A stretch of 64,000 nucleotides of DNA from Rhodanobacter sp. 7MK24 (GTDB lineage: Bacteria; Pseudomonadota; Gammaproteobacteria; Xanthomonadales; Rhodanobacteraceae). The position numbers and the translations under genes are program-made. Positions 28,230 to 38,410 of the stretch are shown piece by piece. Location of the stretch: contig NZ_JACYXL010000001.1 of NCBI RefSeq assembly GCF_014842995.1, forward strand, positions 63,183-127,182, given 5' to 3'. Within the stretch, counting starts at the first letter, position 1, and each line of letters opens with the position of its first letter. The notes below the pieces were generated by a model, which searched no databases, was not told the DNA's origin, and worked only from the letters and a program-made list of their open reading frames with translations.

Positions 28230-29203
28230 AACAGGAGCGTTTCGTGGCCATGCACGCGCAGGAATGGGACCACCTGCAGCTCTGGCTGGGCGAGCTCGAC
28301 CGCCAGCCGAAGCGCGGCATGCGCCGCGAGCAGGCGCTGGATTTCCCGGCCGCGTACCGGCGCGTCTGCCATCACCTCGCGCTGGCGCGCGGGCGCGGCT
28401 ACAGCCACGAGGTCACCGAGCGCTTGCAGTTGCTGGTGCAGCGCGGGCATCGCGTGCTGTACCGCCCGCCGCCGCCGCGCTGGCATCGCGCGGCCAGCTT
28501 CCTGGTCGCCGACTTTCCGCGCCTGGTGCGCGCGCAGTGGCGTTGCATGGCGCTCGCGGCGGCGCTGTTCTACGTGCCGGCGTTGCTGCTGCTGGCCTGG
28601 CTGCAGATACATCCGGAGCTGGCGCACACGCTGTTCAGCAGCGCGCGGCTGGCCGAGTTCGAGCGCATGTACGACCCCGCCAATCCGCACCTGGGCCGCA
28701 GCAGCGGCACCAACCTGCAGATGTTCGGCTTCTACGTGTTCAACAACGTCAGCATCGCCTTCCGCACCTTCGCCTCGGGCCTGCTGTTCGGCGTGGGTGC
28801 GATCTATGTGCTGGGCGCCAACGGCATCCTCATCGGCGGCGTGGCTGGCCATCTCACCGCGATCGGCTACGGTGGCCCGTTCTGGCGCTTCGTGGTGACG
28901 CATTCGGCGTTCGAGCTGAGCGCGCTGGTGATCGCCGGCGGCGCCGGCCTGCAGCTGGGACTGACCCTGCTCGCACCCGGCCGGCGGCGGCGCGGACCGG
29001 CGCTGGTGGAGGCCGGCTGGATCGGCGCGAAGCTGGCGCTGGGCGCTTTCGCGATGCTGGTGGTGGCCGCATGCATCGAGGCCTACTGGTCGTCACAGGC
29101 GGCGCTGCCCGACGCGCTGCGTTTTGGCACCGCCGCGCTGGCCTGGCTGCTGGTGCTGGGCTGGCTGGGTTTCGGCGGCAGGGCGGGCCAGCATGGAGCT
29201 TGA
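28226..29203 (+). CDS. Stage II sporulation protein M (SpoIIM) family membrane protein
   Basis: 325 residues from the GTG at 28226, which overlaps the previous stop codon as GTGA. A soluble N-terminal region (1-90) is followed by SpoIIM/DUF95-type membrane helices: FYVFNNVSIAFRTFASGLLFGVG and the conserved GHLTAIG...THSAFELSALVIAGGAGL pattern. Despite its name the family is not restricted to sporulating bacteria, and in Bacillus SpoIIM acts in peptidoglycan-remodelling complexes. In this operon it is presumably a membrane partner of the MoxR/DUF58 system. Confidence 0.87.
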   Translation: MKQERFVAMHAQEWDHLQLWLGELDRQPKRGMRREQALDFPAAYRRVCHHLALARGRGYSHEVTERLQLLVQRGHRVLYRPPPPRWHRAASFLVADFPRLVRAQWRCMALAAALFYVPALLLLAWLQIHPELAHTLFSSARLAEFERMYDPANPHLGRSSGTNLQMFGFYVFNNVSIAFRTFASGLLFGVGAIYVLGANGILIGGVAGHLTAIGYGGPFWRFVVTHSAFELSALVIAGGAGLQLGLTLLAPGRRRRGPALVEAGWIGAKLALGAFAMLVVAACIEAYWSSQAALPDALRFGTAALAWLLVLGWLGFGGRAGQHGA

Positions 29204-30695
29204 GCGGATCAGCGTGGTGCTGCGCCCGCGCGAGTCGCGCGAAGCCCTCGACCTGGGCGCCGCGATGCTGCGCGCGAATGCCGGCGCCGTGTGGCTGGCG
29301 TGGTTCGCCTTCAGCGTGCCGCTGTTCGTGCTGTGCAACGCGCTGGGCCTGCTGCTGGGCCTGCCGTGGCTGGGCCTGCTGCTGGTGTGGTGGCTGAAGC
29401 CGCTGTTCGACCGCGTACCGCTGTACGTGCTCTCGCGCGCCGTGTTCGATCGTGCGCCGCGCTGGCGCGAGAGCCTGCGTGGCCAGCGCGCGTTGCCGTG
29501 GGGGCCGACCATGGCCGGACTGAGCTGGCTGCGCATCGACAGCCACCGCGCGCTGCGCCTGCCGCTGGAACTGCTCGAAGGTGCGCCGCGCCGGCAGCGC
29601 GTCGCGCGCTGGAAGGTGTTGCGGCGCAAGCTGGTGGGCGAGGCCAGCCTGCTCGCCTGGGGCTGCCTGCAGTTCGAGCTGGTGCTGTTCCTCAGCGCCT
29701 GGCTGTTGGCGCTGTGGCTGCTGCCGCAGGAGTGGCGGCCGGCCTCGTTCGCCGATTTCTTCCGCCACGAAGTGCACGGCGCCGCCACCGCCTGGACGCT
29801 GGCGGCGTCCGCCGTGGACTACCTCGCGATGAGCGTGATCGAGCCGCTGTACGTGGCCTGCGGCTTCGCGCTGTACCTCAACCGGCGTACCGAACTGGAA
29901 GCCTGGGACATCGACCTCGCGTTCCGCCGCCTGCGCGCGCGCCTGCAGGATCTGGGCAAGCTGCTGTGCCTGCTGCTGTGCCTGGGCTTGCCGCTGGCCG
30001 GCCATGCCGCGACGCCGACGCCGAAGGCCGCGCCGGTGAGCACGCCGCAGCAGGTGTTCCGGCAGCCGCTGGACGACGGCGACCAGCGCTTCGCGGCCGC
30101 TGCGGCGCAGGTGTATCGCGATCCGCGTTTCGGCGGCGAGCGCCACGTGCGTCGCTGGGAATTGAAGTACGCCAGCCGGCCCGCGCAGCCGGTGAATATG
30201 GGCATGGCGCCACTGCGCTTGCTCTCCGGCGTGCTCAACGCCTTGTTGTGGCTGGCGCTGGCGGCGGCGGTGGCGGCGCTGGCCTGGTTTGCGTGGCGCT
30301 GGAGCGGCGGCTTGCGCGAGCAGTCGCCGCTGCCGTCGTTCGAAGCGAAGCTGTCGACGACGGTGGACGCGACGCCCGAAGCGCTGCCCCGCGACGTGGC
30401 CGGCGCCGCCCGCGAACTGTGGCAGGCGCAGCGCCGGCGCGAGGCCTTGGCGCTGCTCTACCGCGGCTGCGCGGAGCGCATCGCGCAGCAACTGCAGTTG
30501 CCGTTCGCGGTCGACGCCACTGAGGCGGACTGGCTGCGCCACGCCACCGCGCTGGACGACCCGGCGCGCACGCGGCGCGTCGCCGCGATCGTGCGCACCT
30601 GGCAGTTCGCCGCCTACGCCGGTCGCTACCCCGACCAGGTCGCGTTCGAGCGGCTGCTCGATGGCTGGCCGCTGCAGCCGGAGGCCGCCGCATGA
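29193..30695 (+). CDS. DUF4129 domain-containing membrane protein
   Basis: 500 residues from ATG 29193, overlapping the SpoIIM gene by 11 bases. Membrane helices lie at about 28-65, 150-175 and 195-235, plus a second signal-like segment near 255-272 (ending in LAGHAA) and a helix near 345-370. The C-terminal third (about 400-490) has the DUF4129 pattern ARELWQAQRRREALALLYRG. The internal signal-like segment suggests a periplasmic stretch between residues 272 and 345. Function unknown; DUF4129 genes regularly accompany moxR and DUF58 genes. Confidence 0.78.
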   Translation: MELERISVVLRPRESREALDLGAAMLRANAGAVWLAWFAFSVPLFVLCNALGLLLGLPWLGLLLVWWLKPLFDRVPLYVLSRAVFDRAPRWRESLRGQRALPWGPTMAGLSWLRIDSHRALRLPLELLEGAPRRQRVARWKVLRRKLVGEASLLAWGCLQFELVLFLSAWLLALWLLPQEWRPASFADFFRHEVHGAATAWTLAASAVDYLAMSVIEPLYVACGFALYLNRRTELEAWDIDLAFRRLRARLQDLGKLLCLLLCLGLPLAGHAATPTPKAAPVSTPQQVFRQPLDDGDQRFAAAAAQVYRDPRFGGERHVRRWELKYASRPAQPVNMGMAPLRLLSGVLNALLWLALAAAVAALAWFAWRWSGGLREQSPLPSFEAKLSTTVDATPEALPRDVAGAARELWQAQRRREALALLYRGCAERIAQQLQLPFAVDATEADWLRHATALDDPARTRRVAAIVRTWQFAAYAGRYPDQVAFERLLDGWPLQPEAAA

Positions 30696-31785
30696 AGCAT
30701 CGCGGCCTGCTCGTCGTCGTGCTGGTGCTGCTGGGCGTTGCGCTGCTCGCGGGCGTGTTCCTCGCCACCTTCCAGCGGCGCGACGTGGTGGAACCGGTCC
30801 CGCCCAGCGGCATGGCGCAGACCAATCCGTTCTTCGCGCTCGAGCAGGTGCTGCGGGACATGGGCGAACCGGCGGCGTCGCTGACCACGCTGGATCCGGG
30901 CCAGGCGCCGCTGCAGCCGGGCGATACCGTGCTGGTGGGTGCCGATGCGGGACGCATCGATGCGGAAACCGCCGCACGGCTGGCCAGCTGGGTACGGCGG
31001 GGTGGCCATCTGCTGCTGGTGCCCGACGCGGGCACGCGCGCGCCCGTGTTTGCGGCGCTGGACCTGCTCGATCCACGTCCGGGCGGCTTCGGCTGCAGCC
31101 GCCTCGGCGACGAGAAAATGGCTGCCAGCTTGTGCGGCCTGCGCTTTCGGCTGAAACCTGCAGTCGTGCAGACGGTGGACGCGGCGATCGGCGACGCGGG
31201 CGATGGCTATCTGTTCGCGCGCACCGCCGTCGGTCGCGGCCAGGTCAGCCTGCTCGCCAGCCTTGCCCCGCTCGAACGGCTGCAGCTGAAGCATGCCGAA
31301 GCGCAGCGTTTCGCCTGGCGCCTGCTGGCGCCGAACCGCGGCCGCGGCCAGATCTACCTGGTCTATGCGCTGGACGGCCAGCCGTTCCTGAAACTGCTGG
31401 CGACGCAGGGCTGGCCCGCCCTGCTGGCGCTGGCGCTGCTGCTGGCGGCATGGATGGCGATGCGCGGCGCACGCTGCGGTCCACTGATGCCTGCGCCTGC
31501 TCCGCACAGGCGCGCGTTGCTCGAACACGTGCAGGCCGCCGGCGAGTTCCTCTACCGCCGCGACGGCGGCCGCAGCCTGCACCAGCTGGCCTGTCAGGCC
31601 GTGCTGGCGCGCTTGCGCCGGCGCGATCCGGCCAGCGTGCGCCTGAACGGCGAAGCCCTGTACGGGCGCCTCGCCGAACGCGGCGGCCTCGATGCCGCGC
31701 AGGTCGCGCAGGCCTTCCAGTCACCCGCGAACGCACAGGCGTTCCGTGCCTCCCTCATCACCCTGGCGCGACTCAGGAGCCGCCC

Positions 31786-31789
<4 letters not shown>
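30692..31789 (+). CDS. DUF4350 domain-containing membrane protein
   Basis: 365 residues; ATGA overlap with the previous gene. One N-terminal membrane helix (about 7-27), a periplasmic region carrying DUF4350 marks (AQTNPFFALEQVLRDMG, WVRRGGHLLLVP), a second membrane helix (about 235-257) and a cytoplasmic helical tail with LHQLACQAVLARLRRRDP. The central part has a class-I glutamine-amidotransferase-like or ThuA-like fold according to what is known of DUF4350; no catalytic residues are evident. Position before moxR is conserved in this type of operon. Confidence 0.82.
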
Positions 31790-32795
<1,006 letters not shown>

Positions 32796-32799
<4 letters not shown>

Positions 32800-34103
32800 G
32801 ACCTGCACCGCTACTGCTGTGGCTGTTGCTGGCCTGGACCGTGCTCGGTGCGGCGGCCAGCCTTGGCCTGCTGCCGTTGTCGGCATGGCTGGCCGCCGGT
32901 CTTGCGCTGGCGGCACTGGGCATGCTCGACGCCTGGCGCCTGCGCCGCACTGCCTCGCCCGAACTGCGCCGCGAACTGGCGCCGGTGCTGCCGCTGGGCC
33001 CGGAGGCGACGGTGGCGCTGCACCTGCGCAATCCCACCCGACGCCACCAGCCGCTGCACCTGCACGACCTGCATCCCGGCGGCTGGGCCGTGCGCGGCAT
33101 GCCGCGCCGCGTGACGCTGCCGCCAAGCGGCGCGCTGCGGCTGGACTATGCCACCACGCCCGACGCGCGCGGGCAGTTCCGTTTCGACGGCTGCCACGCG
33201 CTGCTGCCGTCGCCATGGCGGCTGTGGCAGGGGCGGCGCGTGCTGGGCGAACCGTCGTCCACCCGCGTCTACCCCAACTTCGCCGTGTTGGCCGAGCAGG
33301 CCGGGCTCAGCGTGGAACTGGCCTCGCGCAGCGTGGGCGCGCGCCTGCAGCGGCGCCGCGGCGAGGGCACCGAATTCCAGGAGCTGCGTGACTACCGCGA
33401 CGGCGACAGCCTGCGCAAGATCGACTGGAAGGCCACTGCGCGCAGCCATCGACTGATCTCGCGCGAATACCGCGAGGAGCGTAACCAGCAGGTGATCCTG
33501 ATGCTCGACTGCGGCCGCCGCATGCTGGCGCAGGACGGCCCGCTGGCGCACTTCGACCACGTGCTCAACGCCTCGCTGGCGCTGGCCGGCATCGCGCTGC
33601 GCGAAGGCGACGCGGTGGGCATGCTGGCCTGCCTCGGCCAGCAGCAGCGTTGGCTGCCGCCGCAGCAGGGCAGCGGCGGCATGGACCTGCTGCTCGGCGC
33701 CGGCTACGACCTGCAGGCGCAGCCGCTGGCCACCGATTACCTCGCCGCCGCGAATGCCCTGCAGGTACAGCAGCGCCGGCGCGCGCTGGTCATCCTCGTC
33801 ACCAACGTGCGCGACGAGGACGACAAGGAGCTGCGCACCGCATTGAGCCTGCTCTCCCGCCAGCACTTGGTAGTGCTGGCCAGCCTGCGCGAACAGGCGC
33901 TGGACGAAGCCGCCCACGACCCTGGCGCCACGCTGGAAACCAGCATCCGCAGTGCCTCGGCGATGCACTACCTCGCCGAACGCGAGCGCGTGCACGAGAC
34001 CTTGCGGCGGGAAGAGGTGAACGTGCTCGATGTGCGGTGCAGCGAGTTGTCCGGGGCGTTGATCGAGCGGTATCTGGCGATCAAGCGGGGGAATAGGTTG
34101 TGA
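32796..34103 (+). CDS. DUF58 domain-containing protein (vWA-like)
   Basis: 435 residues; ATGA overlap with moxR. Two N-terminal membrane helices (about 4-45), then a beta-rich region and the DUF58 motif EFQELRDYRDGDSLRKIDWK near residues 190-210. The vWA-like core (about 225-400) has LMLDCGRRM at the place of the metal site, where a classical vWA would have DxSxS, so metal binding is probably altered. It is the likely substrate or partner of the MoxR ATPase, and closes the seven-gene operon. No hairpin with a T-run was seen after it. Confidence 0.9.
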
Positions 34104-34272
34104 GGGAGGGCGGGCCGGCATGAGGGAGCGCGATCCGCGCTTGCCGCTGCTGGCCCCGGGTGGGAGGGCGCTGCATGGTTGGCGTCGCTAGGAAAGGCTG
34201 CTGAATTAATCGGTGGGATTGGGGGCGGGTAAATCGCCTATAACGTTAATGATTGCTAATGTGGTGGTGACT

Positions 34273-35034
34273 ATGAATTTTCAAAAAAGCTCAGTAATTA
34301 TACTGTGCTGCCGGCTGTCTATTGTGCTGCCGACGGCGTTGTTGGTGTCGGGATGCGCAAAAGTGCTGAAGCCTGATCAGTTGCGTATGCCGGCTAGGCC
34401 AACGTGCATTTATCTAGCCACTCCCATCATCAGTACTGCTAAGCATGGTATATTGAACATTGAGTGGGATACGCGACTGGAGCGTGGCCCGTATGTATCT
34501 GAACGAGAAGATGATGAGGGTACTTATTACAGAGCTCCGCCTGGGGGCATTTCTGTTAGTCGCCACGAGCAAAATGGAAAGTCAGGCAGCGAAAGCGCGA
34601 ACAGAACATATGACGGAGGCTTTTGGATTCCACGAGACCCCAATGCTACACCAAAACTCTACACCTATTTCTCGACTTCTCAGGCTCTAGTGGAAAAGCC
34701 GGGGGCAGACATTGATTGTTCATCCTTTGGCTATATAAATAATCCGAAAACTCAAGGAGTTAGCATAGTTGTATTTGCAGTTGGTGGCGCAATTGGCGGG
34801 GGCGTGGCGCGCGCCACTATTCCTGGGGCGCATGTTACTTATGGGCAATCTGTTATCGGTGGTGCAATAGGCATGGCTATCGTCGGGGCGCTCATTAATA
34901 TGGATGTTGGGAAGATTATGCTTGGTAATCCACTTATGGATGATGATCTTAGTAGAAAAATTCAAAATTCCGCTAAGCAAGTAGTGCCGCTCAAGGAAAA
35001 TAGTGCGACAGGCGGTCAAGGGAACGGAGGCTGA
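34273..35034 (+). CDS. Hypothetical lipoprotein in AT-richer patch
   Basis: 253 residues from ATG 34273. The lipoprotein signal ends in LLVSGC (Cys28). Residues 30-160 carry several Tyr/Pro-rich strands; residues about 170-215 form a glycine-rich hydrophobic segment (VVFAVGGAIGGGVARATI, then GGAIGMAIVGALI) like glycine-zipper membrane domains. No family recognised. Codon use is much AT-richer than its neighbours (many ATA, AAT, GTT), which suggests recent transfer. It stands between the seven-gene operon and an insertion-sequence remnant. Confidence 0.6.
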   Translation: MNFQKSSVIILCCRLSIVLPTALLVSGCAKVLKPDQLRMPARPTCIYLATPIISTAKHGILNIEWDTRLERGPYVSEREDDEGTYYRAPPGGISVSRHEQNGKSGSESANRTYDGGFWIPRDPNATPKLYTYFSTSQALVEKPGADIDCSSFGYINNPKTQGVSIVVFAVGGAIGGGVARATIPGAHVTYGQSVIGGAIGMAIVGALINMDVGKIMLGNPLMDDDLSRKIQNSAKQVVPLKENSATGGQGNGG

Positions 35035-35147
35035 GGGTTCCCCACAAATCCCTTCGCTCAATCAACAACTTGCGCACCGATTGAAGGAACAGTGCGCGCA
35101 TGATGCGGTCATTCCTCACGGGTTACGAAGCCAGAGGAGACCACGCC

Positions 35148-35285
35148 ATGCGCGCGACCAAAGTATTGCAAAAGTGTCTGGGCGATGCATTGCAGCCGAT
35201 GCACGCGCTGCGCCGTCGCGTGTTGCTGCGTGCCGTGGAGGCGTTGATCCATGGCCGTCGCCTGACCCTGATCGATGTCGCCCGT
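35148..35285 (+). pseudogene. IS4-type transposase N-terminal fragment
   Basis: 46 codons (MRATKVLQKCLGDALQ to LIDVAR) match the N terminus of IS4-family transposases found in Xanthomonadales, where the sequence would continue SWPGAERVRAP. After LIDVAR at about 35285 the match ends abruptly in AATAAAAAGG. Its own ribosome-binding site AGAGGAGACC remains in place. The remaining transposase, including the DDE residues, is missing, so the element is dead. Its recognition is from memory of the family; no terminal repeats were located. Confidence 0.5.
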
Positions 35286-35294
35286 AATAAAAAG

Positions 35295-35402
35295 GTGTCA
35301 GGGACAATTCAAGGCGGAATCAGGCATCGTCCGGCGATGGCAGCGGTGTTCGGCTGCTCATTCCAGTGGGCGCCGCGCGCCGCTGAATTCAAGCGCCAGA
35401 TG
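35295..35402. repeat. Degenerate attC-like (integron cassette) inverted repeat
   Basis: The segment has the layout of an integron attC site: left arm GACAATTCAAGGCGG (35303-35317) can pair imperfectly with right arm CCGCTGAATTC (35380-35390), which continues AAGCGCCAGATGG, close to the common attC end AAGCGTTAGATG. The core GTT has become GCC, so it would not recombine. The length (about 108 bases) is in the attC range. A GGTGTCAGGGACAATT stretch at its left also resembles REP/RAYT-associated repeats, an alternative reading. Confidence 0.35.
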
Positions 35403-35440
35403 GACCCTTCAGGCAAGCGGGCCAATCAAAGGGGGTTGAT

Positions 35441-35875
35441 ATGAGCGTTCAAAAGCAAATCCAGGAATACATTGCTGCTCAGCCCGAGCCAAAACGCAGC
35501 GACATGAAGGAGTTGCACGTTGCCATTCTGGAGTTGATGCCGAAATGCAGGTTGTGGTTCCTCGATGGCAAGGATGACAAGGGAAAGATGGTTTCCAATC
35601 CGAACATAGGGTACGGAATCCAGACTTTGGAATATGCCAACGGAAAGAGCAGGGATTTCTACCAGATTGGTGTCAGTGCGAACACGGCTGGTATATCCGT
35701 CTATATTCTTGGGATAGCGGACAAGGAGTGCTTGGCCAGGGAGTACGGGAAAGAACTCGGCAAGGCAAGTGTCACGGGTTACTGCATCAAGTTCAAAAGA
35801 CTGAAAGATATAGACATCGGTGTGCTCAAAGCGGCAATGCAGTACGGGATCGGGCAGACGGGTGCCCGGCATTGA
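35441..35875 (+). CDS. DUF1801 family protein
   Basis: 144 residues; AAAGGGGGTTGAT precedes the ATG. Family marks: the start with YIAAQPEPKRSDMKELH, GYGIQTLEYANG in the middle, ISVYILGIADK, and the closing GKASVTGYCIKFKRLKDID. DUF1801 proteins (YdhG-like) are small soluble proteins compared with frataxin-like iron chaperones, with no settled function. Codon use is AT-richer than neighbours. DUF1801 genes are frequent cargo of integron cassettes, which fits the attC-like repeat just upstream. Confidence 0.8.
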   Translation: MSVQKQIQEYIAAQPEPKRSDMKELHVAILELMPKCRLWFLDGKDDKGKMVSNPNIGYGIQTLEYANGKSRDFYQIGVSANTAGISVYILGIADKECLAREYGKELGKASVTGYCIKFKRLKDIDIGVLKAAMQYGIGQTGARH

Positions 35876-35981
35876 TTTCAACCTGGCTTGGCCAAGGGTT
35901 GACCCGGTCGAGGCGAGGGCGATGAACTGCAAGAGCGCTTGTCTGATGTCGAAAGCAGGCTGTCCTTCCCGCTTTCGACTC

Positions 35982-36052
35982 GCCGGGCCAAGGCCCGGCT
36001 CCGACGGATCAACCACCATCGCGGTTGATCCGCGAGCGGTCCATCCATGGAC
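35982..36052. repeat. Cluster of three hairpins after the EF-G-like gene
   Basis: Three inverted repeats lie in a row downstream of the minus-strand GTPase stop: GCCGGGCC/GGCCCGGC at 35982-35999, a perfect CGGATCAACC/GGTTGATCCG with an 8-base loop at 36005-36032, and GTCCA/TGGAC at 36039-36052 around the core CCATCCATGG. None has a T-run. The CCATCCATGG-type core also occurs in hairpins at 54624-54641 and 60865-60882. Confidence 0.5.
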
Positions 36053-36054
36053 TG

Positions 36055-38094
36055 CTAGTCTTCCTCGACCTTCGGTCGCCACGCCTCGCTGAGCTGCTTC
36101 TGCACTGGTGCGGGCACTGGCTCGTAGTGGCTGAGGTCGAGGCTGTAGCGGCCGCGGCCGCCGGTCATCGCCTTGAGTTCGGTGGGGTAGCCGGTGAGCT
36201 CGGCCAGCGGGGCCTGGGCGCGGATCATCAGCTCGCCGCCGCGGCTGCTGTCGGTGCCGAGAATGCGGGCGCGCTTGCCGGCGAGCCCGCCGGTGACGTC
36301 GCCCACGGCGACTTCGGGGATGGAGATCTCCACGTCCATGATGGGCTCAAGCACGACGGGCCGCGCCTTGCCCACGGCATCGAGGAAGGCCTTCTTGCCG
36401 GCGCTGACGAAGGCCACTTCCTTGGAGTCGACAGGATGGTACTTGCCGTCGTACACGGTCACGCGCAGGTCCTGCAGCGGGTAACCGGCCACCGCGCCGC
36501 GCTCCATGGCCTGCCGCACGCCTTTTTCGATGGCAGGCAGGAAGGTGCCGGGGATCACGCCACCTTTCACCGCGTCGATGAATTCGAAGCCGGCGCCGCG
36601 GTCCAGCGGCTCCACGCGCAGAAACACTTCGCCGAACTGGCCGGCGCCCCCGGTCTGCTTCTTGTGACGGTGGTGCCCTTCAGCCTGCGTCGCGATGGTT
36701 TCGCGGTAGGCGATGCGCGGCGGCCGGGTGAGTACTTCCACACCGTAGCGTTCGCGCATGCGCTCCAGCGTCACCTTGAGATGCAGCTCCGAAAGGCCGC
36801 GCAACACGGTTTCGTTGAGTTCCTTGTGGTGTTCCATGCGCAGGCAGGGGTCTTCCTCGGCCAGTCGCGCGAGCGCGTTCGCCAGTTTCTGTTCCTGGCC
36901 CTTGTGCTTCGGCTCCAGCGCCAGCCCGAACATCGGCTCCGGGAAGCGCATGGGGGCGAGGTGGATGCGATCGTCCTCGTGCGAATCGTGCAGCACGGCG
37001 TCGTAGTGGATCTCCTCCACCTTGGCCACCGCAGCGATGTCGCCGGGGATGGCCTGCTCGATCTCCACGTGGTTCTTCGCGTTGAGGCGGAACAGGTGGC
37101 CAAGGCGGAACGGCTTGCGGCCGTCGTCCACGAACAATTCCGCGTTGCGGCGCAGCGTGCCCTGCCATACGCGGAAGATGCCAAGCTTGCCCACGAAAGG
37201 ATCGTTGACGATCTTGAACACGTCGGCGATCACATGCTGCTTCGGGTCCGCGTTCACCGTGATCGCTTCGTCCTCGCCGTTGCGGAAAGGCGGCGGGTTG
37301 CCTTCCGCGGGGTTGGGCAACAGGCGATCCGCGATCTCCAGCAGTTCCGCCACGCCCGCGCCGCTGCGGGCGCTGACGAAGCAGATCGGCACCAGATGTC
37401 CTTCACGCAGGCATTGCTCGAAGGCGTCGTGCAATTGCTGCCGGTTCAACGCCGCCTCCCCTTTGTCGAGGTAGGCGCCCATGGTCGCCTCGTTGATCTC
37501 CACCACCTGATCGAGGATGCGCTGATGTGCGCTGGCCAGCGAGGAGAAATCCGTATGGCCCTCGGCATGGAAGAAGCAGTCGAGCACGTGCTTGCCGCCC
37601 TGTGCAGGCAGGTTCACCGGCAGACACTCGGGACCGAATTCCTCGCGCAACGCCTCCACCAGTGCACCCAGGTGGGCACCCTCGAAGTCGATCTTGTTGA
37701 CCACCAGCACGCGGGCAAGACGACGTGAACGCGCGTGCTCCATGATGCGGCGCGTGCCGTGTTCGATGCCGTTGACGGCATTCACCAGCACCATCACGGT
37801 TTCCACCGCGGAGAATGCCGAGAGCGTGCCGCCGCGGAAATCGTCGTAGCCGGCGGTGTCGATCAGGTTGATATGGCAGCCGTCGCGGTCGATGCCGGCG
37901 ATACAACTGTCGATGGAGTGGCCGCGCGCCTTTTCCTGCGCGTCGGTATCCGATTGCGTGGTACCGCGCTCCACCGAGCCCTGCGACTGGATGACGCCGC
38001 CGGCATGCAGCAAGGCCTCGAACAGCGAGGTCTTGCCGCTGCCGGCATGGCCGGCGAGCGCGATGTTGCGGATGTTTTCCGTGTGGTAGGACAC
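36055..38094 (-). CDS. Elongation factor G-like GTPase (FusA2 type)
   Basis: 679 residues from the GTG at 38094, which follows AGGAGGG at suitable spacing. G1 is GHAGSGKT (15-22), switch region RGHSIDS (57-63), G3 DTAGYDD (79-85) and G4 NKID (133-136); EF-G domains II-V follow, with GGAGQFGEVFLRVEP and GGRGRYSLDLSHYEPVP at the end. Canonical EF-G has RGITI in the switch; the RGHSI form and the unusual lengths of the linkers are those of the EF-G-like paralogues outside the str operon. A role in translocation, ribosome recycling or stress translation is possible. No rps or tuf genes are adjacent, which supports the paralogue reading. Confidence 0.88.
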   Translation of the reverse strand: MSYHTENIRNIALAGHAGSGKTSLFEALLHAGGVIQSQGSVERGTTQSDTDAQEKARGHSIDSCIAGIDRDGCHINLIDTAGYDDFRGGTLSAFSAVETVMVLVNAVNGIEHGTRRIMEHARSRRLARVLVVNKIDFEGAHLGALVEALREEFGPECLPVNLPAQGGKHVLDCFFHAEGHTDFSSLASAHQRILDQVVEINEATMGAYLDKGEAALNRQQLHDAFEQCLREGHLVPICFVSARSGAGVAELLEIADRLLPNPAEGNPPPFRNGEDEAITVNADPKQHVIADVFKIVNDPFVGKLGIFRVWQGTLRRNAELFVDDGRKPFRLGHLFRLNAKNHVEIEQAIPGDIAAVAKVEEIHYDAVLHDSHEDDRIHLAPMRFPEPMFGLALEPKHKGQEQKLANALARLAEEDPCLRMEHHKELNETVLRGLSELHLKVTLERMRERYGVEVLTRPPRIAYRETIATQAEGHHRHKKQTGGAGQFGEVFLRVEPLDRGAGFEFIDAVKGGVIPGTFLPAIEKGVRQAMERGAVAGYPLQDLRVTVYDGKYHPVDSKEVAFVSAGKKAFLDAVGKARPVVLEPIMDVEISIPEVAVGDVTGGLAGKRARILGTDSSRGGELMIRAQAPLAELTGYPTELKAMTGGRGRYSLDLSHYEPVPAPVQKQLSEAWRPKVEED

Positions 38095-38410
38095 GATACG
38101 ACCCTCCTCTTGCAGGGTGCGGGTCGCATCGGCATGAGCGGCACCGCACGGAACCGCACATGGCGGCTGACGGGCCGTCATGGTCGTCCGGGCGCGGACG
38201 CGGGGGCGGTCATGGCGGGACAAGCCCGCCGATGGTACGTCGCGCAGTGGTTAGCCTTGCGTCAACAAGCACCGGGAACCGCGACAATACGCCGTTGTCT
38301 GTAGGGCGGTTCAAGCGACGCCTCGCATACTCCCGCCATTCCCGGCGTCATCCGGCGCATAAGGCATTCCCATCGCCACTCCCACGCAGGCCGAAACCCG
38401 AGCCACGCCA
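38095..38410. other. 316-base divergent intergenic region
   Basis: Lies between the starts of the EF-G-like gene (minus) and the first TonB-like gene (plus), so it should hold both promoters. A GGCGGG/CCCGCC hairpin at 38214-38230 is visible, without a T-run. I see no convincing -10/-35 pair and no gene in it. Confidence 0.4.

Noticed and set aside
36025-37728. 567-codon plus-strand frame over the EF-G-like gene
   Set aside because: Shadow of G1-G4 motifs on the opposite strand; composition is typical of antisense GC-rich frames.
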